Part shown: piece by piece, positions 37,914 to 49,700 of the stretch
How the letters are laid out: every line of letters starts with the position of its first letter
How positions within the stretch are numbered: the stretch's first letter is position 1
From: Argentina anserina
Taxonomy: Eukaryota; Streptophyta; Magnoliopsida; Rosales; Rosaceae
Length of the DNA stretch: 64,000 nucleotides
Direction: 5' to 3'
Assembly (NCBI RefSeq): GCF_933775445.1
Contig: NC_065877.1
Span: 16,864,001 to 16,928,000 of the forward strand
Made by a program: the position numbers and the translations under genes
Notes under the pieces: model-generated
Told to the model about the DNA's origin: nothing
The model's database searches: none
What the model saw: the letters and a program-made list of their open reading frames with translations, nothing else

Positions 37914-38974
37914 TCTTTCAGTTTTGAAAACCGATCGTTCAAAACCTTCAGCGGTTGGCCATGAATTCCTTTTATTCTCGTGACTTGAGGAAACTTCTTT
38001 TTAGGCTTAAAAGGAGCTCTTCTGTCTCTTGGAACCTTTTTATAGAACTGATCAGAGATAGCGTCAGTGTTGGGATACAACAGATACTCATTTAAGAGTT
38101 TCCTCTCATCTTCAGAAGTGGTGGACTTATCTTCTTCTTTTCCTGTGGACTTATTTGATTGCTCATCATGAATTCTTAACTCTCGTTTTCTAGCTGATTT
38201 GCTAGATTCAGCAGCACCATAAGAAACTATGTATTGGTATCCAGGTCTGTCATGTAATGGTCCAACTATTTTGTCTCCTTTCTTATACCTTTCCCAAAGA
38301 GTTTTCTCTTCTGGTTCAGGCTTCTCTTCCCGATCTGGTTTCCTTCTTTTGGGATTTCTTCCTTCTCTTTGAAACATAGCCATTTCTCTGGTTAAGGCGT
38401 ATGGCAAGTAGTTCTTGTCACCTGCAACCATTTCAACGTCATAATCATATTGTGCTAAAAACATCTGCCATCTAAGAACTCTGCCCCTATTAGCGACATC
38501 AGTCAGTTTATATTTCTTAAAATTCTTGACTCTTTTATTATCTGTTCTAACTAGAAATTTATTTCCTAAGTACGCTTCAGCACCCTTAATGGACTTTATC
38601 AAAGCCAAAACTTCTTTATCTCCTGTGGAATAGTTTAACTCAGCCGAATTGAACTTCCCAGACAAGAACTTACAAACCTTCTCCAGGTTTGCATCAGGAG
38701 TGATTGCTAAGACAACTCCCACCCAGTAATAATCATTTGCATATGTTTGCAAAATAATTATGTCACCCTCTTCTGGAAATTGCAATGGGGTGAAAAATAC
38801 TGATAATATCAGCTTTTTGCTCTTGTTTCTAATATTGGACTTGTAACAAGAATATATGACGATATCCCATATCCGCTTCTTTAAAAGAGTATTCTTTTGA
38901 TGTATTATCTGGCTCGCTATCTGATGAGTATTCAAGAGAATATATAGACTCATTCTCTTCATTAGAAAACGCAA
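37886..38974 (-). pseudogene. Caulimovirid RNase H region with C-terminal extension
   Basis: Residues about 55-205 of this frame match the RNase H domain at the C-terminal end of caulimovirid polymerase. The second and third acidic catalytic positions are present (GDKEVLAL, VRTDNK), but the first aspartate is replaced by tyrosine (LQTYAND, codon about 38741-38743). RLRWQMFLAQYDYDVE-like sequence and NYLPYALTRE follow. After residue 210 comes a charged, lysine- and glutamate-rich extension. The first 50 residues are out-of-frame coat-protein sequence, so protease and most of RT were lost by a deletion joining coat protein to RNase H near 38830. Confidence 0.85.
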
Positions 38975-39940
38975 CTTTAAACCCTTTTAGGTTTGCATAT
39001 TTGATAGCTTCGTCATATTTTGCTATTAATACATTTGAGGATCTTTTATCCTTTTTAGGGCATTCCTTAGCATAATGACCTTCAGCCTTATAGAGCCAGC
39101 ATCCGCACTTCTTTTTAACATTTTTTTTGAGAATTTTCTTGTGATTTTTTCTTCTTAAAAAATCTCTTCCTAGGGGAAGATTTTCATTCTTCTCTTCCGA
39201 GGATTTCGGCTTGGAAAAATTTTTTCTTTTAAATCTATACTTTTTGGAGGTAAATTTTCTTCCACATCCCTTGCTTGAGTAGTTACTCGAGAGCTTGTTA
39301 TCATCTGAGTATCTACTTTTATGTTTCTTTTCTTTTGGAATATGGCAACTCCACTGAGTTGGAATATCCAATATCTTAGGACACATATTTTCAACTCTTC
39401 TGAGTTGTTTCTTGGCAGTTTTTGACTTCAGGTTGTCTGTGCATTGTTTTCTTAAGAGATCCCTAACTGTGAATTGTGATGGAGGATTCTCCTCTACAGA
39501 CTAATCTATTGCATCATTCCATGGTTCTTGAAGCTTTCGGTAATACGTCTTTATAAGATCCATATTATCTATATCTCCAATTATACAGTAGTAGTTTTGA
39601 AACACATTCGTATATTCCTCGAAATATCTCATATTGCAAATACTCAATTTTTGAATATTTACCCTTGCACTTTCTTTTGTTTGTTCACTATGCCCTGTTA
39701 TGTCTCCACAAAACTGAGCATAAATTGGTATGGAAAAATCCAACGGATGGTTGGTCTGAGCGAGTCTTATTGCCCAATCTGCCCACTTCGAGCTTTTTTA
39801 AAGGAATTATACCACTTTTGGACATTTCCTGTCAGTATGGACTCATAATATGCATGAGCATCCTCATACGCATATTTGTTTAATACCAGAGCTTGGGTTA
39901 GCTTTAAACTAGCAACCTAGTTGTCTATTGTTTTTTTCTT
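38829..39940 (-). pseudogene. Caulimovirid coat protein (broken)
   Basis: The structural protein of the viral particle. The core region (39501-39743) contains the conserved YFEEYTNVFQNYY and a PWNDAI segment, and similar coding sequence extends upstream in another frame to about 39940. A TAG at 39501-39503 interrupts the frame. Downstream is the basic nucleic-acid-binding part, with a zinc knuckle near 39075-39120 whose second cysteine has become tyrosine (CWLYKAEGHYAKEC). The acidic C-terminal tail follows. Upstream frameshifts also break the N-terminal part. Confidence 0.8.
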
Positions 39941-40450
39941 GTCTCCTACCCTATCTAAATCTAGATAGACTCCTCTTTCGGAGATATATTGTCCCCTTTT
40001 TTGCTCTGTAGGAATGAATCATTCTGAGCTACGTTCTCCAGTCCATCCTGAGGGGGCTTGCCCTTTAGGAAGTTTTACTTTATTTTCACGAATAATTTTT
40101 TTTACATTATTCGTAATATTTTGTATCGTTGCTGTTTGAGGTACAAGTCATGTTTCTCTTTGATCGGTGTCCATGGAGGATTCACTTAGACCTCCATTTG
40201 GTTCGCTCTTCGCTTCTTGATAAGGAAACATATTCCTCTTTTCCTTCTTCCCTTGTTGGATTTGGGAAATTTTTATTATTATTTCTTCCAATTCCTCTCT
40301 GGGGTCACAAGTTTCTGCTTCTGCATAAAGACTTTTTAATCCCTCTTTTTAAAGCATTCTTAGAGGTCTTTTTGAATTTGCTTTTTCCACTCAAGTAGTT
40401 TAGGTTCACTAAACTTGAGCCCTCTCCTTTTGGTGAAGGTATTTTACTAG

Positions 40451-41395
40451 TGATAGGTTCGATTACTCGATATCAATATTTAACTCTGTAAGCATCATTA
40501 GTAGTATAAAGCAAGAGGGTATCGTTCACAAACCGTGAATCCAGACAGGGCTTAGAATCACAAACATTTAACATGAATTCATAAGAGTTTAAAGGAGTTT
40601 GAGATATAAGTTTCGGATCAAAAATAGAAAATAAAACCTAAACTACTATATACATGTGATCAACCAACTAACACATAAGCAATCACCAAACAAATCATGT
40701 AAGAACAAAGCCATCGAAATCTATTCTCAATCATGTTCATGCCGTAGGTATCAAGGTTCATCTTAAGTTCGATCATGCATCAAGTTCCTATTTGGTTCCT
40801 AATACATGGATATATTCGAGCTCAGCTACTTGTCTTGCTACGAAATCTAACATACCAATTTATCATGCAATTACGTATCTCATAGAGAAATCAACATGTT
40901 TCAAGTACCTATCCAATGCCGAACTTAGGATCAAAATCGGTGGAATAGCAAATAACAATTAATCCACTACTTGTATCATAATCGTTACTAGCTTTGAATG
41001 ATTAACATATGCAACATCAACTACTTGTATTAATCACACATGCAATATAAGAACAGACCGAAAACTAATCAAGAACATGGACAAGAACTCAGAACATAAA
41101 ACCTAAACTTATTGAATAGAAATCGAAATCTTCATATCATTACACAATTCGAAAATCACAACTATCTCATAGATAAGATTAAATTAAACTTTAACAAAAC
41201 AAAAACAGAAATTATCCAAGAACAAGAACATAGAAAACCGAAATAAAACATGAAGATCATAGAGTTACACTTTGAAATAATCCTACGGGGTTTATTCCAA
41301 GCCAACAAAGATCCTAAAACAACTAAATAAGAAGTAACAAAGCATAAGAATATGACATATATACATTAAGAACGTCACACTATGTGCTCCTATCA
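40451..41395 (-). repeat. 3' LTR of the gag-only element, internally deleted
   Basis: Matches the 5' LTR (47198-48733) at both ends but lacks about 590 bases that correspond to 48061-48650. The break lies at a short CCTA word present at both edges. The missing part holds the LTR TATA box (CTCCTATATATAGAGG on the minus strand near 48195-48210), so this copy has no promoter. Confidence 0.9.
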
Positions 41396-43195
41396 ACAAC
41401 TCTACACTTAGACTTTGCTAGTCCTTTAGCAAACACTAAAAAGGGAAATCAAAACATAAAACAAAACAATACCATTAAAACTAACGACACATTCTAATGT
41501 CTTTAACATTTCGTCTCAGAGATCTTCAAACTTATAGCATCAAGAATAACACTATTTCGAAATAGATAAGATGAATTCAATGGTTAATAAACATGAGATT
41601 TCGTTTAATAAGTAAGACATGGAAGAAACAAAGATGATATTAAGCTCGACATGTTCAAAACAAGTTCAAATTCAACTCACAAAAGATATGCACTCCGAAT
41701 ATTTTCTCTCAAGAACATGACATATGCTTAAAAGCTTTTCACACACAAGAGTTATAACACATAGTGAAATCGAAAACCTCATGAAAGATACCAATCATAT
41801 GCACAAATGAACCCAAACCATATGCTTACTCATGAAACAAACTCCACAGATCAAGAGCTACTCATTTTAAGAATCATGCGGATCTTTACAAAAGGGTAGG
41901 CTTAGGCTCGGCATGGCTATATTTTTTCAGGGTAAAGGAATCACAATGGTCATCCTCAAGACTTAGCAGAGCAAAACATCCAGCTTATGTTGCCTTACTC
42001 TATAAAACAATGGTCAAATATCATCATGTTGGACCCATCCTTCACTCTAAATATTGTGAAAATGAACAAAGGCTAAAGTATAACATTATTGAGCCTTCAA
42101 CAAATACATCACAACTCCAAATTCACATAAACAACATGTATACCGAGATCTATTCATCATTCTTTTCATATTTTTCCTCTTAACCGTGCATATATACTTT
42201 TTCTTCTTCTTTTTCTCACGTCATCATTCATTATTTTTTTCTTCTTCTTTCATGGCATACATATATACAATAGCATAACCCCACACTTGAATCAAGTCAT
42301 CACTCCATATTAACACCAAGAATCGGCTCTGCCAAGCCTCAAAGACAAGGTAGAGATATAACTATACTAATTAAGGATATAACATGTTGGTAATGAAAGA
42401 AAAAGCTTAACATAGGCTCAAAGGGATTACAACTAAGGTGTCCCAAGCAGGGCTCAAATAAGGATATATGGCTTTTTGGCTTATGTGGTGGAAATCCTAG
42501 AAAGATCCAACAATCCTATTCAAAATCAGAGTATATTATGACATAAAGCTTCGAAAGTTTCACAAAGTAAGTTCTGGCATTCTCTAGTTCATTGCAATTA
42601 TATGGCATATGAATTGATCAAAATAGATGTAATGAGGTTATAAAGCCAACAAACGATAAAAAAATCTCTCCAAAGAAAGGCACATATATGGCTCGAAACT
42701 CACTTAGGTTACATGAATTCAAACAAGTAAGGAACATGCTCATTCTGTACCTAAGTTTCAAAATCCTCATTTACTACATGTTCGTACAATCTCTACACAT
42801 CGATTAACCATCAAATAACAATAAAGTTCAATTCAATATCATGATCATCTATCAACCATAAATTGAAAGATTAACTCATCCTAGACAGTTAAAGGCATAC
42901 CTAGGACTCAAAACAAAAACTAAACAACTTAAAATCGAAAAACAAAACCAAAAATAACACTAAAAATTGAAAATCAAAACAACAAAATTAAAACACATAA
43001 GCATCAAACAATAGAATACAACGAATGATGTATACCCCACCCCACACTTAAAACTTACATTGCCCTCAATGTACAATATGATAAGCAACGAAAATTAAAA
43101 AGAGATAAGGGATAAGAAAATGCAAACACTCGTTGATGGCTCCTTCATTGGCTTAAGTTTAGAGTCTATAGCCTAGACTTCTTCATCTTTATTCA
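41396..43195 (-). other. 3' noncoding internal region of the gag-only element
   Basis: About 1.8 kb with no open frame of note. Near the 3' LTR the minus strand reads CTAAGTGTAGAGTTGT, like the end of the pol-bearing Athila element (GCTAAGTGTGAGGTAGT). The general layout also resembles 21925-23699 of that element, including A-rich runs and the word for a CACACTTA block near 43040. Confidence 0.65.
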
Positions 43196-43385
43196 CTAGA
43201 AGAATATGACATTGGCATCCTTCTCATCATTTGAAGATATGATCATGATGTTGTCATTATACTCCTCATCTTCACTTGAGTCTGAATCACTGCTCTTATA
43301 GCTCGAATCCGAATCCACTTCTTCATTGACACGGCCGTGAGACTCCACCTCCTCAATTGTGAGGTTCTTGCTCCTTTCCTTAGAG
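43196..43385 (-). pseudogene. Acidic C-terminal tail of gag, cut off by the solo LTR
   Basis: An open frame of about 63 codons runs from the solo LTR edge to a TAG at 43196-43198. It is rich in aspartate, serine and glutamate (EEVDSDSSYKSSDSDSSEDE). It is in the right place and orientation to be the end of the gag frame seen at 44912-45930. No zinc knuckle is present. Confidence 0.65.
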
Positions 43386-44906
43386 TGATAGAGCGTTAAT
43401 TAAAACGTCTATAATAAACCATGTAAAACATCATTGTTAGTATAGAATAAGCAGGGATCGTTCTTTCCGGAGAATTGAATGGAACTCTAAACTTTTAGTG
43501 TTAACAAATAATGGGGGGTTTGAGATTGATTATTAACTACTAAAATAAAACCTAAATGACTATTTACATGATCGACTTCTCTTTAAAGAACTTAAACCAG
43601 ATTTACCATTACACCACATAATTACAAGTTCGAACCTATCATGCATTCTAATTCGACCAATTACATACTTTTTAGACACCAATACAATTAGAGCCTTAGG
43701 GGATCATCTAATCATGCAAGATTTCAATTAACATTTAGATTGACTTAGGGCCTAATCTAAATTTGCATGCAATCGAATTCAATAACACTTAGAGTAGAAA
43801 TCAAACAAGATTACATTTAAGCACCAAATCTTTGTTGGAGACATGTTTCATGTGTGGCGTCACCCACCATGGTTTCACATGCAAATTTCCAGAATTTTTT
43901 ACCACTTTTAATCAACACAAACCGAACCTACTGAGGGCATGATTCGATATGTGTCAATATGGTTGATGAATCTAGCACTCAAACACAATCTTAGGGACTG
44001 CATCCAAGCACTAAATTCATATGCACATATCTGAAAATTATCTAAAATTATGAGAAAGATAATGAGAACACAACAATAGAAATACAAACTTCAATAATTA
44101 TAAGAACATAAATTCGGTATAGTCTAAAAAAATATCAAATACAATCTGAAAATTCTAAAACAAATACAAAACCAATATTTCCACATAAATAACAACTTAT
44201 AATCTTCATAGACAAAGAATTGTAGATTAACACAAATAGACGAAGCCATGGAGATGAGTTGCGAGAATCACACGTTGTAGAAACCTTGGAGGTGTGTCTT
44301 CAATAATGAAACTCGGTGGAGATGATGATAGTTTTGGGGTGGACGGCTTGGCTAATTTGTGAGGGAAATTTATGATGGTGTTTTAGTAGAGTTTTGGCTC
44401 TTGAATGCTAATGAGAAGTGTCCTTATTTGAGAGATGAAGCCATGTATATATAGTGGAAAGAATGAGGGTAGTTGCATCTTTCCTCATATTATAATGCAA
44501 TGCTTTAATCCCTTAAATCATGCCATGTTTTATTTCCTAAAACATGCCATGCTTTAATCCTAAAACATGCCATGTTTTATGCCTTTAATGATCATCTTCT
44601 ATTTAATTGTTGCATGACTTGGTTCCATCTTTTTTTCTTTAATTATCTCTTCAATCCAATCTGAAAATAAGAAAATAAAATCATAAGTAAGAGATAATTA
44701 GTTTCAAAACCTAACAAGGATTCCTAGTCAAACTAGGACTCTAGACCAATTATGCGTTTGTAACTCATGTAAGCACAAAAATGCATCCAATACCGCCCAA
44801 GACTCTTACTACGACTTAATGACTCAATAGTACAACAATAAGGGCTAAGCAAAGTACAAATTGAGGTAAAAATATGTTAAGAACGTCGCACAAAGTGCTC
44901 CTATCA
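43386..44906 (-). mobile_element. Solo LTR, Athila family
   Basis: 1521 bp with termini TGATAGAGCG and CTCCTATCA on the plus strand, flanked by perfect 5-bp duplications TAGAG (43381-43385 and 44907-44911). On the minus strand it starts TGATAGGAGCACTTTGTGCG and ends in the same style as the LTR at 13017. A TATA box CTATATATAC lies near 44447-44460 on the minus strand. No internal region remains. Confidence 0.9.
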
Positions 44907-44911
44907 TAGAG

Positions 44912-45930
44912 CTAGCACGAATGTCCTCCACAAGATCCTTTAGCTCCCTATGCGACTTTGCCAATTCCAAAATCGATTGTTGCATTTCATTGATCATCTT
45001 GTCTTGGTGGTGCTCCGCTCTTGTGGGTGTAGTCTTAACTCTAGCCGGTCTACCTTTCCTCTTCATGCCAACTAAAGGTTTCAAATAATATCGAGTGTTC
45101 CCACACTTCCTAGCTTTTCTTCCATCTAACTCCACTCCCCTGAACCGAGAAGTACCACTCACCCTAGAGCATGACGTCAAAACCATACTATCCCTTCTTT
45201 CTCCAAGTACTCCAATATGCATGATCCTATTTCCTACCTCAAGGTTCATGAAGCCTCTTGGTGAAAACGAATCAATGTACTCTTGATAATACCTTAGTAG
45301 ACCTTGGTAGAAAGTACTAGTCAACGCATGTTGGTTCATGTCATGGTCTAACGGTGCTACTACCTCTTGAAATCTTTTTAAGTACTTGTGGTAGGGCTCA
45401 TCATCTTCTTGTTTACATGCTCGAATCATCTCTCTCATACTTGCTCTTCTTGCCGTGAGCAAGAACTCCTTGAGGAATGCTCCTTTTAGCTCATCCCATG
45501 ATCGGATGGAATTCCCTGGAAGAGAGTGCAACCATTCTCTTGCTTTGTCAACTAGAGTGAAGGGAAACACCTCAAGATACAATAACTCCAAGTCTCCACG
45601 TTCCATGGACTGAATAGCATGTTGCACCTTCAACTCAAAAAGAAATATATGGACATCAGCCTTCTCAATCTTAAACGCTCTAAAAAGCGGCATGGTCTTC
45701 AAAAAATTTTATGTGACCTCCATACGAGTATGATTATGCCTAAGAGCCGGCAACACAATGCACCTAGGATGAAACGCAGGGCTATCTCTCTCTTGAAACA
45801 TGTTCTCTTCATGAAACGCAAACACCTCCATTGCACACTTGAAAGTCTTCTTATGAATTGATTGAACCGAATGTGGTAGCCTTCCTCTCTTTCTTATGAA
45901 CTCGTGAGTGTTTGAAAAAAGGATGAACAA
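44912..45930 (-). pseudogene. Gag of the gag-only element (broken)
   Basis: The Retrotrans_gag domain lies at about 45250-45640, with ARE-WLHSLPGNSIRSWDELKGAFL and a YHKYLKRFQEVV block. It is a different gag lineage from that at 16309. The frame starts near 45930, is stopped once by TAA just upstream of 45702 and is then open until the solo LTR at 44906. A basic region (RKARKCGN..., RPARVK) and a short coiled-coil stretch (ELAKSHRELKDLVEDIR) follow the domain. The tail continues at 43385. It would make particles that package the element RNA. Confidence 0.8.
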
Positions 45931-47176
45931 TTATGTTGAACCCGTGCTCTATATATAGAGTAATCTCAATCTTTTTCTATGAGGTAGACAGAAACCTACA
46001 AGGACATGGAAACCTTCTCCCACTCCTACTTGGAATCCAAGTCCGAATGGGAATTCTTCATTGATGTCACACGGCATGGGCTTCTCCTACTTCAACTAGG
46101 ACTTCTTTCCATATCACCTTCCTTCTCTTAACTCAACTAGGAATCTATCTCTCCCTCTTATTTTGGAAATCCCAATCCGGATGAGAATCTCCTTCTTGAT
46201 GACACATGGCCGCTTTCCTTGTTCGACTAGGAGTGTCATGGCCACTCCCCTCCTAATCCAACTAGTAATTGATCTTGCCATCTTCTTAATTTACTCCATG
46301 GATCCATTAAACATCGGTGGAGCTTCAACCTATTGGGGAATGTACACAAGTAAGGACATTAGTTGAAACTAATCCACGTGAGTTAGAAAACTTACCTTAT
46401 CATGCACGGCATGATCAACTTGGGACAAGGACATGGCATCCTTGTCTTTGGAAGGCACGGCCTTCTTTGGTGGTGGCATGAGAGTGAGGAACTTTTCCAC
46501 TCTTCGTCGCATAAAAGAATACAAACATCATACAAGAAACATACAAGGTTTCGTTTCAAAAAGTTTTCACAAATATCTTTCAATCAATTGCAAACTTCAA
46601 CATTCTTAAGTTGTCCTTCAAACGATTAAATGATCGATTGATTCTAAGTTGTAAACCAAGGTGGACGTGCGGCCTAAATATGGATGCCTAGACCCAAGTT
46701 TGAATCGTTGTTTCAGATAGCCGGATAACTAATTTAGAGATAGTGAACATGGTAGAACTCATTTGTTGAAATACGAATGGCAAGCCCCCTATCGACTCCA
46801 TCACCGAGATGTATGTCAGTCAATAGTTCTCTGAGATCCAACTTTGGTCCCATGCACCAGAGTAATGAAAGAGCGTGTCCCTTACTCAGCTGGAAACAAA
46901 CTTGGGTGTTAGACAAATCTCCAAGTGTTAATAAAAGCCGCACTCAACCTCATGCAAAAAATTTGAAAGAAAACATGAGGGGTTAAGGCTAATATTAACA
47001 AAATGGACTTTACCTATTCCGTTCGATTTACAACCTACAACAATCATTCACTCAACCATCAAAGCAACAACCTAAGATAAAATTACTATATGTTACAAGA
47101 AAATAAGATAAGAATATACAAATGTACAATATGAACAGTGAATTCGAAATTAAAAGATTTGGGATCCATCTCTATG
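45931..47176 (-). other. Leader of the gag-only element
   Basis: Noncoding between primer site and gag. 46670-47030 is strongly similar on the minus strand to 15540-15920 of the pol-bearing element, for example AGGCCGCACGTCCACCT and GGAATAGGTAAAGTCCATTT. Confidence 0.75.
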
Positions 47177-47196
47177 GATCCCCGGCAACGGCGCCA
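47177..47196 (-). promoter_or_regulatory. Primer-binding site, tRNA-Asp
   Basis: On the minus strand TGGCGCCGTTGCCGGGGATC matches the tRNA-Asp 3' end over 20 bases, one base after the LTR. Confidence 0.9.
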
Positions 47197-47197
47197 T

Positions 47198-48733
47198 TGG
47201 ATAGGTTAGATTACTCAATATCAATATTTAACCCTGTAAGTATCATTAGTAGTATAAAGCAAGAGGGTATCGTTCACAAACCGGGGATCCAGCCAGAGCT
47301 TAGAATCACAAACATTTAACACGAATTCATAAGAGTTTAAAAGAGTTTGAGATATAAGTTTCAGATCAAAAACAAAAATTAAACTTAAACTAATATATAC
47401 ATGTGATCAACCAACCAACACATAAGCAATCACCAAAAAAATCATGTAAGAACAAAGCCATCGAAATATATTCTCAATCATGTTCATGCCGTAGGTATCA
47501 AGGTTCATCTTAAGTTCGATCATGCATCAAGTTCCTACTTAGTTCCTAATACATGGATATATTCGAGCTCAACTACTTGTCTTGCTACGAAATCTAACAT
47601 ACAAATTCATCATGCAATTACGTATCTCATAGAGAAATCAACATGTTCCAAGTACCTATCAAATGCCGAGCTTAGGATCAAAATCGGTGGAATAGCAAAG
47701 AACAATTAATCCACTACTTGTATCATAATTGTTACTAGCTTTGAATGATTAACATATGCAACATCAACTACTTGTCTTAATCACACATGCAATATAAGAA
47801 CACACCGAAAATTAATCAAGAACATGGACAAGAACTCACGGCATAAAACTTAAAATCATTTAATATAAATCGAAATCTTCATATCATTACACAATTCGAA
47901 AATCACAACTATCTCAATGACAAGATTAAATTAAAGTTTAACAAAACAAAAACAGAAATCATCCAAGAACAAGAACATAGAAAACCGAAATAAAACATGA
48001 AGATCATAGAGTTACACTTTGAAATAATCCTACGGGGTTTATTCCAAGCCAACGAAGATCCTAGGCTACTTGCTTCGAATCCAAAGGATGAAATGCAGTT
48101 TTTAGGATTTCTTGGTGGATGAGGGACTGATTTGGAAGAGCTATGGCTTGTGCTTGTGTGCAAGGTTGATGATCCTTGAATGGTGAGACCGTGCCTCTAT
48201 ATATAGGAGAAAATAAACCCTTCATTCCGTCCCAATTAGGAGATGGAATTCGATTGGGAAGCTGAAATCTTCTTTGATATGGACTTTGATTCATGTACTC
48301 TAACTCCAACTTGATGTAGGAAACCAAATCCAATAGGGAAACATATATGGGCTGCACATCATGTCTCCTTGTCCAACTAGGACTAGCTAGGCCGGCCTCT
48401 TCTTCTCATTCTTCAACTCGGACATGATTTTCTTGTCTCACTAGGAATGCATCACGGCATCACTACTCCTTGTCTAAATATGATTTGTCTTTCCTGAAAA
48501 GAAATCGACGATTAAGCAATAGGAAAGTAGAGTCCTAGTCGAATAAGGAATCCTAGCTCATTAAGGATTTCTGACACTTAGCACAATTTCATCATCAATC
48601 CATCCAAAATAGGCATAGCTCTACCTAAAACCTACAAATGACAAATATGAACCTAAAACAACTAAATAAGAAGTAACAAAGCATAAGAATATGACATATA
48701 TACATTAAGAACGTCACACTATGTGCTCCTATC
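47198..48733 (-). repeat. 5' LTR of the gag-only element
   Basis: 1536 bp and complete. It begins (minus strand) TGATAGGAGCACATAGTGTG and has a TATA box near 48195-48210. It matches 40451-41395 apart from the deletion there, and its 3' part also matches 62658-63416. Confidence 0.9.
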
Positions 48734-48738
48734 AACCA

Positions 48739-49428
48739 GCAATAATTTTTGCTAGTGTTTCTTCATCTATCTTATCAGATGTTTCTTTCAATTTCTCTAT
48801 AGAGTTTTGTAGACTTGTGATTCTTCTGCTTAACTCTCTAAATTGATCTTCGAAGCTGTTACCTATTTCTTGAAGATGAGCAATGTTGTAATTTTGTTGA
48901 TGAATAAGAGCGTCAATGTTTTCACTGAGTTTCTCAGTAGGGAGGTGAAAGCTTAAAGCTTTATCATCTTCTTCTCTTACCCTTAGATTTACTCTTTGAT
49001 TCATCCTATTCTGGATACAAGAGTTTCTAAAAGCTTTTTCAGACTTTCTTGTGTGTCTCTTAATTCAGCTGCTTGCTTATGGATAAGTTGATCTAATCGA
49101 AGATTAAACCTTTCGAGTTGTTCTGCAACTTTGTTATTGTTTTTTTCTCTAGATAGATAATCTAGATTTTCAATCAAGCTAGGTATTGCGGATCAAGATC
49201 TACTACTCTAATTTGTTTTTGGAGATGAATATGTTCGTCATATAGAGTATTTAATATCCTGCAAACGTATTCTATGGAGTACTGGCTTTCTTGAATATGT
49301 TTTAAATGAAAGCACACTTGCCACTTATCAGTAGTTTTTTCAGTACAAAAAGATTGGTAATTTTTAGGTCTGGCTTCTTTTTTATTGGATAAAAGAAGTG
49401 AACTTTGTGGCATAAGCCTGATCTTCAC
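48739..49428 (-). pseudogene. Caulimovirid coiled-coil ORF, virion-associated-protein-like
   Basis: Two overlapping-frame pieces (49428-49174 and 49004-48739) encode a helical, glutamate/leucine/isoleucine-rich protein with heptad character (IDALIHQQ, RELSRRITSLQNSIEKLKE). It lies between the primer site and the coat protein, which is where virion-associated or aphid-factor-like ORFs sit in caulimovirids. It is frameshifted between the pieces. The retrotransposon inserted inside it, and the TGA of the LTR terminus now ends the frame. Function is inferred from position and coiled coil only. Confidence 0.55.
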
Positions 49429-49447
49429 TTGTTTCTGAGCGAAACAA

Positions 49448-49459
49448 GTTCTGATACCA
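49448..49459 (-). promoter_or_regulatory. Pararetroviral primer site, tRNA-Met
   Basis: On the minus strand TGGTATCAGAAC matches the caulimovirid initiator-tRNA-Met primer site at 11 of 12 positions. It lies upstream of all viral ORFs, where minus-strand DNA synthesis would start. Confidence 0.75.
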
Positions 49460-49700
49460 GATAGGGTGAATCTAACTGATTCTCAAAATGTGAAGAGGCT
49501 TCTGATCTTCTTCAAAATTTCTTGAAGAACTTCGATATTTTCTTGGGATGCGTAGATTCTATGTTGTATTCTGTAGATAATATCATAGTAATTTTTGGTA
49601 TTTCTTGGAATGTTATCTCTATTTCTTATTAGTTTTTTATATTTTTTTTTCTTGATGCAGTTCTTTTAAAGACATTTTAGCAAACGCTAAAAGCTCAAGT

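Larger units (their letters stand above)
40451..48733 (-). mobile_element. Gag-only LTR retrotransposon (TR-GAG type), Athila family
   Basis: Both ends are LTRs with TGATA termini, flanked by 5-bp duplications ACTAG (40446-40450) and ACCAG (48734-48738) with one mismatch. Order on the minus strand is 5' LTR 47198-48733, tRNA-Asp primer site, leader, gag, 3' noncoding region and 3' LTR 40451-41395. After gag (stop at 43196-43198) there is about 1.8 kb with no pol domain or long frame. LTRs, a primer site and gag without pol define the TR-GAG class. A solo LTR interrupts gag. Confidence 0.82.
36490..49700 (-). mobile_element. Endogenous caulimovirid (pararetrovirus), defective and split
   Basis: Minus-strand viral sequence lies in two parts, about 36490-40450 and 48734-49700, separated by an 8.3-kb retrotransposon. 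In transcript order it has a tRNA-Met primer site, a coiled-coil ORF, coat protein, an RNase H region, a further downstream ORF, and a TATA box with polyadenylation signal. This order and primer are diagnostic of Caulimoviridae integrated in a plant genome. No movement-protein, protease or polymerase palm region is seen. Several stops, frameshifts and active-site losses make the copy defective. Outer limits are approximate and the genus is not resolved. Confidence 0.85.
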
